From assembly GCA_963791625.1 (NCBI GenBank), contig CAWBTA010000006.1, forward strand, positions 1,364,001-1,428,000: DNA of 64,000 nt, read 5' to 3'. This DNA is from JANMCE01 sp963791625. Lineage in GTDB: Bacteria; Actinomycetota; Acidimicrobiia; Acidimicrobiales; Ilumatobacteraceae. The notes beneath the pieces are model-generated. The model ran no database searches, was not told the DNA's origin, and saw only the letters and a program-made list of their open reading frames with translations. Positions 16,206 through 25,263 of the stretch are shown piece after piece (the stretch's first letter is position 1; each line of letters begins with the position of its first letter). The translations under genes and the position numbers were made by a program.

Positions 16206-17720
16206 GTGGCGGAAACGCTGCGCATCGAACACTTGTCAAAGACATTTCCGGGTCAGGCCGCGCTCATCGACGTCGACCTCACCGTTGCTTCGGGCGAGGT
16301 GCACGCGCTGGTCGGCCAGAACGGCTCGGGAAAGTCCACGCTCGTCAAAGTTCTCGCTGGTTACCACCAACCGGATCCGGGTGCGAGCGCTTGGGTGAGC
16401 GGAGAACCGCTCACGCTTGGCGATGCGCAGGCCGCCGCCCTAGCCGGTATTCGCTTCGTTCATCAGGACCTCGGCCTCGTCGGAGGCATCAGCACCGTTG
16501 AGAACCTTGCGCTCACCAACGGCTACGCCACAAGCGTCGGCCGGCGCATCCAGTGGAAGGACGAAGTACGGCGGGCCCGAGAAGCTATGGCCGCGCTCGG
16601 GCTGGCCGACCTCGATGTGCGTGCCCCGGTTGCTTCGCTGCCACCATCCCAAAAGACCGCCGTCGCAATCGCTCGCGCCCTCGTCGGATGGGAGAAGGGT
16701 GCGAGTCTGCTTGTGCTCGACGAGCCAACTGCCACCCTGCCGGGCACTGACGTCGAACGGCTTTTTGAAGTCATCCACCGACTCAAGGCCAAGGGCCTCT
16801 CCATCTTGTACATCTCGCATCACCTCGATGAAGTGTTTGAGTTGGCCGATCGCGTCACCGTGTTGCGGGATGCTCGACGCGTCGACACCGTCCCCGTTGC
16901 CGGACTTGATCACTCGTCGCTCATCGAGCTGATTGTCGGGCGGCAGATCGCAAATGCCTCAGCATCCGAAGCCGCCGCAACCGGCGCGCCGGTTCTGCAG
17001 TTACGAGGGCTTGCGGGTGGCAACGTCCACGGTGTCGATCTCGATGTGCGCCCAGGTGAGATCGTTGGCATCGCGGGTATCACCGGGTCCGGTCGAGAAC
17101 ACCTCCTCGGACTCATCGCCGGACAACTTCCGAGCGACAGCGGCGATGTACTTGTGAATGCTCGGTCGCTGGCGAACTACGAACCTCGCTCGGCCATGGC
17201 CGCCGGTGTTGCCTTCGTTCCTGCCGATCGCTCGGTTCGGGGCACGGTTGGCCCCATGAACGTTCGTGAGAACCTCTCCCTGTGCGACCTCAGCCCCCAT
17301 TTCGCCGGGGGTCGGCTTCGGCGCAAACAAGAGACCGCTGAAACGCAGTGGTGGATCGACCGACTCTCCATCAAGACCAGTTCAACGGAAACGCTCATTG
17401 GGTCACTCAGTGGCGGAAACCAGCAAAAGGTGATGTTCGGCAAAGCGTTGCGGCTGAACCCCAAGCTGCTCCTCCTCGACGAGCCGACCCAAGGAATTGA
17501 TGTCGGCGCCAAAGACCAGATTCATGCGCTGGTCGACGCCGCGTCAAACGATGGTGTCGCCACGCTGGTGGCAAGCACCGATACCGATGAGTTGGTGCGC
17601 CTTTGTCACCGAGTCATCGTGCTCATCAACGGACAGGTTGCAGCCACCCTCACCGGTGACGACATCACGGCAGAACGCATTGAGCACACACAACTCCAAA
17701 CAACCCGGAGAGGTTCATGA
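16206..17720 (+). CDS. Sugar-type ABC transporter ATP-binding protein, tandem domains (RbsA-like)
   Basis: 504 aa from GTG at 16206, chosen for the strong GGGGGAGG ribosome site just upstream; the open frame extends to 16140. The first half has Walker A 'GQNGSGKST' at residues 37-45 and Walker B 'LLVLDEPTATLP'. The second half has an imperfect P-loop 'GITGSGREHLL', signature 'LSGGNQQKVMF' and Walker B 'LLLLDEPTQGIDVG'. This two-domain layout is typical of ribose/xylose-class importers (RbsA, XylG). It overlaps the permease gene by four bases (ATGA). Confidence 0.93.
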   Translation: MAETLRIEHLSKTFPGQAALIDVDLTVASGEVHALVGQNGSGKSTLVKVLAGYHQPDPGASAWVSGEPLTLGDAQAAALAGIRFVHQDLGLVGGISTVENLALTNGYATSVGRRIQWKDEVRRAREAMAALGLADLDVRAPVASLPPSQKTAVAIARALVGWEKGASLLVLDEPTATLPGTDVERLFEVIHRLKAKGLSILYISHHLDEVFELADRVTVLRDARRVDTVPVAGLDHSSLIELIVGRQIANASASEAAATGAPVLQLRGLAGGNVHGVDLDVRPGEIVGIAGITGSGREHLLGLIAGQLPSDSGDVLVNARSLANYEPRSAMAAGVAFVPADRSVRGTVGPMNVRENLSLCDLSPHFAGGRLRRKQETAETQWWIDRLSIKTSSTETLIGSLSGGNQQKVMFGKALRLNPKLLLLDEPTQGIDVGAKDQIHALVDAASNDGVATLVASTDTDELVRLCHRVIVLINGQVAATLTGDDITAERIEHTQLQTTRRGS

Positions 17721-18727
17721 TTAAGCGACTTCGGCTCGACAGATTCAGTGCCCTGTATCTGTGGGGCTTCTTTATGATTGTCTTCGGATTCCTTCGACCG
17801 AAGACGTTTCTCTCCGGTACGTCGGTGCAACTGGTGATTGTTGAGAACGTCATCTCCGGAGTGCTGGCTATCGCATTTTTGATCCCACTCACCACGGGCA
17901 CATACGACCTTTCCATTGGCACGCTGATGTCGCTGTCTCTGGTCATCACCAACATCCTCGCCAAGAATCACGTGGTACCACCTCTGGTGGGCATGTTGAT
18001 CGCGCTGCTTGCCTGCGTTGTCGCTGGCTTCCTCAGTGGCTTCATTGTGGTCAAGCTTCGGGTGAACAGCTTCATCGCCACCCTCGGTATGAGCCAGGTC
18101 ATCACCGCGGTCATCCTGAAGATCTCGCGCCAAACCATCAGCGGCGCGTTAACCAAGTCGTATCAGGACATTGGGAACACGAAGCTGCTCGGGCTGCCCC
18201 TCTTCGTGTACTTCCTGGCCCTCCTGGCACTGGTCGCCTGGTACGTGCTGGAACACACCCCTGTTGGTCGCTACATGTTCGCGACCGGCGGCAACCCCGA
18301 AGCTGCAAGGCTCGCCGGCGTACGCACCGACCGGCTTGTCTGGGGTTCGCTGATTGTCTCGGGCCTTATTGCCGGATTCGCCGGCACGGTGTACTCGTGG
18401 AAGGTCGGCACCTACTCCCAATCCATCGGACCGGGCTATCTCTTCCCGGCCATCGCTGCAGTCTTCTTCGGTGCGTCGCAGTTGAAGGCTCGACCAAACG
18501 TGGTGGGCACGCTCATTGCGCTCTACGCCCTCGCGTGGGGCATCAAGGGCATCCAGCTCACGTTCTCCAGTGACACTGAATGGATCACGCCGCTGTTCAC
18601 GGGGCTTTCTCTGCTGACCGCTGTGGCGTTGGCAAGTCGCCAGGGCATCATCAAGGTGCCCAAGCGTAAGAAGGACGCTCCGGCCACCGCCGCCGTCGCC
18701 TCGACGCCCGCCGATCTTGGCACCTGA
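17717..18727 (+). CDS. Sugar-type ABC transporter permease (RbsC-like)
   Basis: 336 aa with about nine to ten membrane segments and the BPD_transp_2 features 'GTYDLSIGTLMSLS' and 'TPVGRYMFATGGNPEAARLAGV', the conserved cytoplasmic EAA-like loop of this class. It probably forms a homodimer in the membrane with the tandem ATPase (overlap of four bases upstream) and the lipoprotein encoded divergently at 14824-16056. The C-terminal 'PKRKKDAP' tail is basic and cytoplasmic. The oxidoreductase that follows starts seven bases later, linking uptake with metabolism. Confidence 0.92.
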   Translation: MIKRLRLDRFSALYLWGFFMIVFGFLRPKTFLSGTSVQLVIVENVISGVLAIAFLIPLTTGTYDLSIGTLMSLSLVITNILAKNHVVPPLVGMLIALLACVVAGFLSGFIVVKLRVNSFIATLGMSQVITAVILKISRQTISGALTKSYQDIGNTKLLGLPLFVYFLALLALVAWYVLEHTPVGRYMFATGGNPEAARLAGVRTDRLVWGSLIVSGLIAGFAGTVYSWKVGTYSQSIGPGYLFPAIAAVFFGASQLKARPNVVGTLIALYALAWGIKGIQLTFSSDTEWITPLFTGLSLLTAVALASRQGIIKVPKRKKDAPATAAVASTPADLGT

Positions 18728-18733
18728 TCCGCG

Positions 18734-19759
18734 GTGACCGTTACCTCCACCAGAGCTGTTGTCCTCGCCCGTCAGACCGCTCAGTCCGGTCCGATTCTGG
18801 AGGACTTCTGTATCGAATCGCTCGCTCTCCCCGCTCTCGGCGAAGGCCAGCTCCTCGTCCGAAACGCGTACATGAGCGTTGACCCGTCTATGCGCGGCCG
18901 GCTTGAACCGACCGAGAAGCACTACACCACCAACTTCGTTCCGGGTCAGCCGCTCGACGGGTCGGCCATCGGCATCGTCATTGAGTCGAACAGCGATGCC
19001 GTGGCGGTCGGTGCAGCCGTACGGCACCGCCTTGGCTGGCGCGAGCACGCTGTCCTCGACGCGTCGGCGGTGACGGTGCACGACTCCACGATTGCGCCAC
19101 TGAACCAGTGGCTCGGTGCCCTCGGCCAAACCGGGTTCACGGCCTATGCCGGGCTGCTGCGAACGGCCGAGTTCAAGCCGGGTGACGCCGTGTTCGTATC
19201 GGCTGCCGCAGGAGCCGTCGGCAGTATGGTCGGCCAATTCGCGCGACTACTCGGTGCGTCACGCGTCGTTGGTAGTGCCGGTGGCGAAGCCAAACGGAAG
19301 TTGCTCATCGACGACTTCGGATTCGATGATGCGTTTGACTATCGAGCCGGTCCGGCCGACGAGCAGTTACGCCGGATCGCACCCGACGGCATCGATGTAT
19401 ATTTCGACAATGTCGGCGGCGAGCAACTCATGGCTGCACTTGATGCCATGCACCAGAACGGTCGAGTTGCGCTGTGCGGCATGATCTCCAACTTCGATCC
19501 CGCCAATCCGCGCTACGACATCAGCAGGCTCATCGGCGTGGTATTGAAGCGCTTGACCATTCGCGGGTTCATCGTACGTGACCATGAAGACATGCGGGCC
19601 GAGTTCGAGCAACGTGTGGCTGGCTGGCTACGCAGCGGAGAACTGGTCAGCCGGGACACGATCTACGACGGACTGGAGCACGCGGCCGAGGCGCTTCTTG
19701 GTGTGATGGCTGGCGCCAACGTCGGCAAGATGCTCGTTCGACTCGACCCCTCGGCCTAA
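18734..19759 (+). CDS. Zinc-independent MDR NADP-dependent oxidoreductase (PTGR/CurA-like)
   Basis: 341 aa from a GTG start. It begins with the MDR_2 region 'NAYMSVDPSMRGRL' and has the nucleotide site 'AAAGAVGSMVGQFARLLGA'. It lacks the zinc ligands of alcohol dehydrogenases, like leukotriene B4 dehydrogenase/prostaglandin reductase and CurA. Such enzymes reduce the alpha,beta double bond of enones with NADPH. It lies between the ABC permease and a SnoaL-like gene in the same direction, and may act on the imported compound. Confidence 0.85.
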   Translation: MTVTSTRAVVLARQTAQSGPILEDFCIESLALPALGEGQLLVRNAYMSVDPSMRGRLEPTEKHYTTNFVPGQPLDGSAIGIVIESNSDAVAVGAAVRHRLGWREHAVLDASAVTVHDSTIAPLNQWLGALGQTGFTAYAGLLRTAEFKPGDAVFVSAAAGAVGSMVGQFARLLGASRVVGSAGGEAKRKLLIDDFGFDDAFDYRAGPADEQLRRIAPDGIDVYFDNVGGEQLMAALDAMHQNGRVALCGMISNFDPANPRYDISRLIGVVLKRLTIRGFIVRDHEDMRAEFEQRVAGWLRSGELVSRDTIYDGLEHAAEALLGVMAGANVGKMLVRLDPSA

Positions 19760-19768
19760 GGAGCACCT

Positions 19769-20191
19769 ATGAGCAACCGCGACGACATCAGCGATCTGGT
19801 ACACCGCTACAGCGACGCCGTTACCCGCAAAGACCGGGCGCAGTGGGCAGCAACCTGGGCCGAGGACGCCTGGTGGGATCTCGGCAAAGGACGTCTAAAT
19901 CGTGGCCGGGACAACATCGTCGAGTTCTGGCAGAAGGCAGTGGACGGCCTCACCATCGTGGTGCAGTTGGTGCACAACGGAGCCGTCACGATCGATGGTG
20001 AGACCGCATCGGGCCGCTGGTATGTCTCCGAACATCTGGAACGAACGACGGGCGCGAAGGGGATGCTGCTCGCATGGTACGACGATACCTACGTGCGCGT
20101 CGACGGACGATGGGTGTTCGCCAGCCGCTCCCTTGGCTCGCTCTACCACGGCCCGCCCGACCTGAGCGGCGCCTTTACTCCGCTGTCGTAA
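19769..20191 (+). CDS. SnoaL-like / NTF2-fold protein
   Basis: 140 aa with the SnoaL_4 pattern 'DISDLVHRYSDAVTRKDRAQWAATW' at the N-terminus and 'YVRVDGRWVFASR' at the C-terminus. An AAGGAG ribosome site lies seven bases before the ATG. It is the last gene of the ABC/MDR group and ends 10 bases from the convergent PEP-utilising-type gene. It resembles the SnoaL-like protein at 4232-4651 only at fold level. It is likely a small hydratase/isomerase or binding subunit; function unknown. Confidence 0.75.
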   Translation: MSNRDDISDLVHRYSDAVTRKDRAQWAATWAEDAWWDLGKGRLNRGRDNIVEFWQKAVDGLTIVVQLVHNGAVTIDGETASGRWYVSEHLERTTGAKGMLLAWYDDTYVRVDGRWVFASRSLGSLYHGPPDLSGAFTPLS

Positions 20192-20201
20192 CCCTCACCG
20201 T

Positions 20202-21935
20202 TTACGGCAGGGCGTCGATGGTGACGGTGCCGGCGTGACCGTTCACGGTGATGGTGGCGCCATTGGGGATGCGGCGGGTGGCATCACCAATCGAGGGCAC
20301 ACATGGGATACCCAGCTCGCGACTCACAATGACGGCGTGGGTACCGACGGCACCGACATTGACCACCACACCGCTTACTGCGAGAAACAAAGGCGTCCAC
20401 GACGGATCGGTACTCGGCGCAACCAAGATGTCACCGGGCGCAAGGTCGGTTGGATCGTCAATGCTGAGCAGGACCCGGGCAGTACCCGTGACGATGCCGG
20501 GTGAACCAGCCATCCCTTTGAGCACATCGCCGACCGCTACTGTCTCGATCACGGCGTCGGCTTTGCGAGCCCACTCGGACAGCGGCTTGGCCGCCCCATC
20601 AACAATGTAGGGAGGGTCGAGCTTGAACAGCTCGCGATAGTCGGCTTCGCGTTCGGCCAAGGTGGCGGTGAACGACGCGGGGTCGGCAACGTAGGCGTCG
20701 AGCTCGTCTTCCTTCAACATGTAGATCTGCTTGGTGTTGGCGAGATGGCCGGCGGCCACCATACGGCGGCCGAGTTCATCGAAACAGAGACGCATTTCGT
20801 GCAGGGCGCGGATGTTGTTTGTCTTGCAGCGCTCACGCGCGATCATGAACACCCGGGCTGAGCTGAGCGCGGCGCCGAGCATGCCAACAGCTTCGGCGTT
20901 GCCCGCCAGTTTCTCGTGCAACTCGGCGGTGAGGCGTTCCCGCTCGGCCGCACCGCGTGCCTCTCCGGCGGAGGGGTCCGCGCTGTCATCATTGTGCCGC
21001 AAACGGTCGATCGCCGAAAACAGCATCTCGGGCTTGGTCTCGTAAGCCGAGCTGTAGAGATCCCACTCGTTCGGACCGCGGGAACCGTGCTCGTACATGA
21101 ACGTGTCGACATCGCTTACAAAGGCTTGGACCTGTGCTTCGCTACTGGCCCGCGCTCGGTGGAGGAGTTGGTCATGGCCAGCATCGAAAATCGCAGTGAG
21201 TTCCTTCGAGGCCCGCACCCGACGCGACATGGTCCAGATGGAGTTGGCGATGAGCGCCGAGTCGATCTCGCCCATACCCGTGAGTAGGCGGGTGACCAGG
21301 GTGGGGTCGATGTCGGCCGTCAGTGCCCCAAGGATACTTGGTCCAACGCTGGCACCCAGCGAGGCCCAGGCATGCTGGGCGAACATGGCAACAAGGTGAC
21401 GCTGGATCGAGCGGGCCCGGCCCAGCAGTTGGGCCGTGGTTTGTGTAGACAGATCGGGTCGACTGTCGCGCAGTGCCTTGGCTTCCACCTTCTGCTTTTC
21501 GATTTCCGGCACGTTGGGCGTGGACATGAACCAGCCCATCTGCTTCGTGAGCAGTTCAGTATGTCGGGGTGACGTGTGCCAGTCACGTTCCTGATACGGC
21601 GGCACCGCGGAGGGGTCATCGAAGTAGGCGTTGTCGATCGCTTGCCAGCCAGCACCGGAGCGCACACCGAACAACCGGGCCTGTGTGAGGGAGTTGTAGA
21701 AGTAGCCGCCGAACAACCCGAACGACTCGGGCTGCACCAGGTCGTACTCGTCGGCATCGAAGACGCCGAGTTGTACAAATCCGTCCCGGCAGCCGAGCAC
21801 GATCCCGCTTTCCCAGGCGAAGGTCCAGCCGAGCGGGCTGACCGGATCGGCCAGCACCTCACCGGCGTTGCCACGTGTGTAATTCGGAAATCGTTCGGTC
21901 GGCACACGGTCGACAATCCAACGTTCACCCAGCAT
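20202..21935 (-). CDS. PEP-utilising-enzyme-like protein, second paralogue without ATP-grasp domain
   Basis: 577 aa, alignable along its length with the protein at 9502-11244 (shared 'NAGEV', 'SPLG', 'GIVLG.RDG', 'FGGYFY', 'GPNEW', 'DPSWTPLFL'). The C-terminal mobile domain has 'GTHAVIVSRELGIPC' with the expected phosphohistidine H533. As in the paralogue, there is no N-terminal ATP-grasp domain. Two such genes within 12 kb, both among oxygenase and SDR genes, argue for a real pathway role rather than gene decay. It could phosphorylate or dephosphorylate a hydroxylated substrate using an unlinked donor protein; unproven. Confidence 0.75.
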   Translation of the reverse strand: MLGERWIVDRVPTERFPNYTRGNAGEVLADPVSPLGWTFAWESGIVLGCRDGFVQLGVFDADEYDLVQPESFGLFGGYFYNSLTQARLFGVRSGAGWQAIDNAYFDDPSAVPPYQERDWHTSPRHTELLTKQMGWFMSTPNVPEIEKQKVEAKALRDSRPDLSTQTTAQLLGRARSIQRHLVAMFAQHAWASLGASVGPSILGALTADIDPTLVTRLLTGMGEIDSALIANSIWTMSRRVRASKELTAIFDAGHDQLLHRARASSEAQVQAFVSDVDTFMYEHGSRGPNEWDLYSSAYETKPEMLFSAIDRLRHNDDSADPSAGEARGAAERERLTAELHEKLAGNAEAVGMLGAALSSARVFMIARERCKTNNIRALHEMRLCFDELGRRMVAAGHLANTKQIYMLKEDELDAYVADPASFTATLAEREADYRELFKLDPPYIVDGAAKPLSEWARKADAVIETVAVGDVLKGMAGSPGIVTGTARVLLSIDDPTDLAPGDILVAPSTDPSWTPLFLAVSGVVVNVGAVGTHAVIVSRELGIPCVPSIGDATRRIPNGATITVNGHAGTVTIDALP

Positions 21936-21990
21936 GATTCAGTCCCCCCAAGGACGTAGCGCAACGGGCATCGAGCCCGTCGGGTTACTG

Positions 21991-21996
21991 AATCTA
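21991..21996 (-). promoter_or_regulatory. Candidate -10 box of the second PEP-utilising-type gene
   Basis: TAGATT in the gene direction (21991-21996) lies 55 bases before the ATG and is flanked by two CAGTAAC direct repeats. The surrounding ACTGA-TCTAGT string on the plus strand is almost the same as that at 1383-1393. A shared promoter or operator is suggested, but by eye only. Confidence 0.3.
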
Positions 21997-22004
21997 GTAC
22001 AGAG

Positions 22005-22355
22005 TTACTGGCCGAGGTTGAACCCCGCGCTGGGTTTCCGTTCGGCGTCGTAGACAGGGGCGGTCGCGTCAACGCGGTATTTTGCGACGGACGATCCGGC
22101 CCGCACGAACGTGCCGAGAAGCGCCTTCATGGCCCAAAAGTTCGGATGGGCAAAGTGTGCCTCCAAAGCCGGAGCGTCGGCCCAGAGCTCGTAGACCTGC
22201 ACCCGATGCGTGACACTGGAATCGGCCGAGAAGCTGTAGGCGAGGCAGCCGGGTTCGGTGTCGCGTGTGGACTGTTGCAATTCGATGGCCGCAGCCACCG
22301 CGCCGTCACGGTTGGCCTGGTCGCCGAAGTCGATGGTGCCGGCGATGATGATCAT
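22005..22355 (-). CDS. Antibiotic-biosynthesis-monooxygenase (ABM) domain protein
   Basis: 116 aa dimeric ferredoxin-like alpha-beta fold of the ABM family, with 'ELQQSTRDTEPGCLAYSFSAD' (the conserved E..PGc..Y pattern) and 'YELWADAPALEAHFAHPNF'. Family members include small cofactor-free oxygenases and quinol or peroxide-handling proteins; a specific role cannot be given. Its ATG at 22355 overlaps the intended stop (22352) of the frameshifted SDR upstream by four bases, which shows that the two genes evolved as a coupled pair. Confidence 0.8.
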   Translation of the reverse strand: MIIIAGTIDFGDQANRDGAVAAAIELQQSTRDTEPGCLAYSFSADSSVTHRVQVYELWADAPALEAHFAHPNFWAMKALLGTFVRAGSSVAKYRVDATAPVYDAERKPSAGFNLGQ

Positions 22356-23183
22356 GATGACGCCTTGGGAGCAACGTCGACCATCGCCGCATCGGCGGAC
22401 GCAAACCGGGCCGAGCCGCCATTGACGCTACGACCGGCATCCACCACCAGCGTGTGGCCGCTGACCAGTCGAGCCTCGTCGCTGGCCAGATACGAGCGCG
22501 GCGTTGGCGATGTCGGTGGCATCAGGAGCGAACGAGGTGCGGTTGGTTTGTTGTGCATGGGCGGCGACGGCGCCAAGGTTCGCGCTGTCGCCGGCCAACG
22601 CCTGGGCCGTCAGCGCAGTGGGAATCGAGCCGGGAGCAATGGCGTTCACCGTGATGTCGTACTGGATCAGTTCACTCGCAACCGACTTGGTAAGACCCAC
22701 GACGGCGGTCTTTGCCGCCGTGTATGCGTGCGGCCCGAGACCACCGATGACCCCGGCGATGCTGGTGGTACTGATAATGGCGCCACTGCCCTGCGGGATC
22801 ATTACCCGAGCCGCGTGCTTGCAGCCGTAGAAGACCGAATGCAACAACACATCGGTGGTCTTCAGCCACGCTTCGGTCGATGTCTCGGCGATGGACCCCA
22901 CGGCGCCGATGATGCCGGCGTTGTTGAACATCACGTCGAGTCGACCCCACGTGCTCACGGCCAGGTCGACTGCGGCAGCAACCTGGCTCTCATCGGTGAC
23001 ATCGCACGAAATGAACCGAGCCGAGTCCCCGAGTGAGTCGGCCACGGACTGGCCGGCCGCGGCCTGAATGTCGGCGACGATGACTCGCGCTCCCTCGGCG
23101 ACGAAACGCTTGGCGGTTGCTTCGCCGATGCCGCTGGCCCCGCCGGTTATGACGGCGACCTTGCCTGCTAAACGATCCCCCAT
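22352..23183 (-). pseudogene. SDR gene interrupted by a +1 frameshift near its 3' end
   Basis: The first ~228 codons encode a normal SDR: TGGASGIG, 'VADIQAAAG', NNAG, 'STTSIAG' and YTAAK. After 'DATDIANAAL' (about 22497) the frame changes to an unrelated tail ending at 22428. The expected SDR C-terminus, 'YLASDEARLVSGHTLVVDAG', is present in the next frame and runs to a stop at 22352, exactly overlapping the following ABM gene start. One extra base in GCGCTCGTATCTG (about 22492-22504) explains it. This is either a real mutation making a protein without its final strands, or a sequencing error. Confidence 0.8.
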
Positions 23184-23230
23184 GATGTGTCCCTTCCTGT
23201 CGTAGTGAATGGTCGTGCAAGACTCGGCCG

Positions 23231-24001
23231 ATGTCGCCCAAGACTTGGAATCCCGTCGCGTTGGTTACCGGAGCGGGCAGTGGCATCGGCCGGGCCACCA
23301 GTGAACTCATCGTGGCGCGAGGTGGCCGGGTCATAGCTGTCGATCGCGATCGAGACGCGCTCGCGGCGCTGAGCGCGAGCGACTCGCTGGTCACGTTTCT
23401 TGGCACCGTCACCAGCGAGGAAGACAATGCCGCGGCCGTTGCCCTGGCCGAGGAAACGTGGGGCCGCCTTGACGTGTTGATCTTGAATGCGGGTGTTCGC
23501 GCCTCGGGCTCGATTGAGTCCATCGACCTCGACGTGTTCGATCAATCGATAGAGGTGAACCTCCGGTCGGCCGTGCTCGGACTGCGGGCCGGCCTTCCGG
23601 CGCTGCGACGAGCCGGTGGTGGAGCAGTAGTCATCACCGCGTCGAACAGCGGACTGAACGGTGAGGTCAACCGCTGGCCGTACGCCGCGGCGAAGGCCGG
23701 AGTGCTGAACCTCATGCGAAGCGTTGCCCTCGATGTGGCGGCGGCCGGTATCCGAGTGAACGCAGTCTGCCCCGGCCCGACTCTCACGGGCATGACCGCA
23801 ACGATGCCGAGCACCGACAACGCCCGCTACGAACGACTGCGCCGCAACGTGCCCCAGCAGCGATGGGCTGAACCGAGTGAAATCGCCGAAGCCATCTGGT
23901 TCCTCGCCAGCCCCGCGGCGTCGTTCATCACCGGCGCCGCGCTGCCCGTTGATGGCGGGGTCACGGCCACTACCGGTCAGGGCGCGTTGCCGACCGAGTG
24001 A
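23231..24001 (+). CDS. Short-chain dehydrogenase/reductase (SDR)
   Basis: 256 aa. Motifs are TGAGSGIG, 'VIAVDRDRD' (acidic residue, NAD preference), 'LNAGV' replacing NNAG, 'ITASNSG' and YAAAK, ending 'LPVDGGVTA'. It is divergent from the frameshifted SDR (47 bases between starts) and convergent with the Rieske gene that ends at 24006. A similar protein cannot be excluded as functional replacement of the broken SDR, although the two differ clearly. Substrate unknown. Confidence 0.9.
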   Translation: MSPKTWNPVALVTGAGSGIGRATSELIVARGGRVIAVDRDRDALAALSASDSLVTFLGTVTSEEDNAAAVALAEETWGRLDVLILNAGVRASGSIESIDLDVFDQSIEVNLRSAVLGLRAGLPALRRAGGGAVVITASNSGLNGEVNRWPYAAAKAGVLNLMRSVALDVAAAGIRVNAVCPGPTLTGMTATMPSTDNARYERLRRNVPQQRWAEPSEIAEAIWFLASPAASFITGAALPVDGGVTATTGQGALPTE

Positions 24002-24005
24002 ACGC

Positions 24006-25151
24006 TCACTCACTGATCATCCGAGCCATGGTCTCGTGGTAGTGGGCGATCTTGCATTCACGCTCGGAGAGGATGTTGCGCTGGTAGGCAGATGATCGCT
24101 TGGTGCGAGCGAGCTGTGTGTACACGTCGATGTCCTCACCGACAACGTCCTTTAGGTGCTCCCAATGAGCCGACATCTTCTGCCAGTAGGCCTCGTACTC
24201 GGGGTCATTGCGGTCACCCGGATAAATGATCTCCCAACAGAGGAACCGAGTGCGATCGACATCGATCGGGATCGGGTTGAACACCTGGATGTGCTCGGGG
24301 TTGCAGTTGAAAACCGTGTTCGGGAACACCAAGTAGTGACAGATCGAGTAACGATGATGATCCCAATCCTTCGCCAGCTCCTCCCGGGTCTGGCTGCGGG
24401 GCACGAAACACATGTAGTTGTGGTCGTTCACGATGTGAAACGTGGTATCCCGAGCCGACTTCACCCACTCGGCTGAGACATGGTGCAACGCTGCCGTGTG
24501 GTAGATCTCGTTGAAGCCGTCGACGATGGCCTTGTAGCTGACCGGTACGTCCCACTCGACCACGTCGAGCAGCACCATGTCTTCCATCTTGAACTGACCG
24601 AGATCGACGGCGATCTCCTGGCCGATCCAGTCCATCAGCGGCTCGGCCTTGTCGGGTCCGGCGAGGTTCACCCACACCCAACCGCCCCACTCGCCAGCCG
24701 CGACGGACGGAGCGCGCACGTCCTTCAGATGTTCTTCGGAGAAATCCTGCCGCTCGGGCACACCCACGAGTTTGCCCGTGGTGTCGTACACCCAGCCGTG
24801 GTACGGACAACTGAACCGTCGGGCTCCGCATCCCTTCCAGTCGGGAACGAACGAGATGCCTCGGTGTTGACAGACGTTGTGGAAGGCCGACAGCGTTCCG
24901 TCGGGCTGTCGGGTGATGACGACGGTCTCGCCGTGGGACTCGAAGCTGATCCAGTCGCCCGGGTCCTTCACCTGCTCGGAGCGGGCGGCCAAGAGCCACC
25001 CGGCATTGAGCACCTTCTCGCGCTCCATCTCGAACTGCATGGGGTCGGTGTAGGCACTGCGCTCCAACGTGCTAGGGCCGTAGTCGGGCAGTTGCTGGGC
25101 TTGTGGCCCCAAACGAACCGGAACCCCGCCGCGGGTCGGGATATAGACCAT
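24006..25151 (-). CDS. Rieske oxygenase alpha subunit
   Basis: 381 aa. Rieske ligands are C94-x-H96 and C115-x2-H118, and the iron site is E215-I-Y-H218-x4-H223. It differs strongly from the Rieske protein at 134-1354 and resembles the SRPBCC/RHO alpha group that hydroxylates small ring or alicyclic substrates. No reductase or beta subunit lies nearby. It is transcribed divergently from the coenzyme-B12 mutase genes; 112 bases separate the two starts and contain TAGAGT (gene direction, about 25207-25212) as a candidate -10. Confidence 0.9.
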   Translation of the reverse strand: MVYIPTRGGVPVRLGPQAQQLPDYGPSTLERSAYTDPMQFEMEREKVLNAGWLLAARSEQVKDPGDWISFESHGETVVITRQPDGTLSAFHNVCQHRGISFVPDWKGCGARRFSCPYHGWVYDTTGKLVGVPERQDFSEEHLKDVRAPSVAAGEWGGWVWVNLAGPDKAEPLMDWIGQEIAVDLGQFKMEDMVLLDVVEWDVPVSYKAIVDGFNEIYHTAALHHVSAEWVKSARDTTFHIVNDHNYMCFVPRSQTREELAKDWDHHRYSICHYLVFPNTVFNCNPEHIQVFNPIPIDVDRTRFLCWEIIYPGDRNDPEYEAYWQKMSAHWEHLKDVVGEDIDVYTQLARTKRSSAYQRNILSERECKIAHYHETMARMISE

Positions 25152-25263
25152 GACTCCCCCATTTCGGATCGATCATCAGTGATGAAACAATGGTTGAACA
25201 GCAATGCCGACTCTACTGTAGTCAGTATAAAGTAACTCGGTCCGATTCGTTGAAGGGGGCTTC

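Noticed and set aside
20202..21935. Annotation as pyruvate-phosphate dikinase or PEP synthase
   Set aside because: The ATP-grasp domain is missing and the length is too short, so a complete dikinase is not supported.
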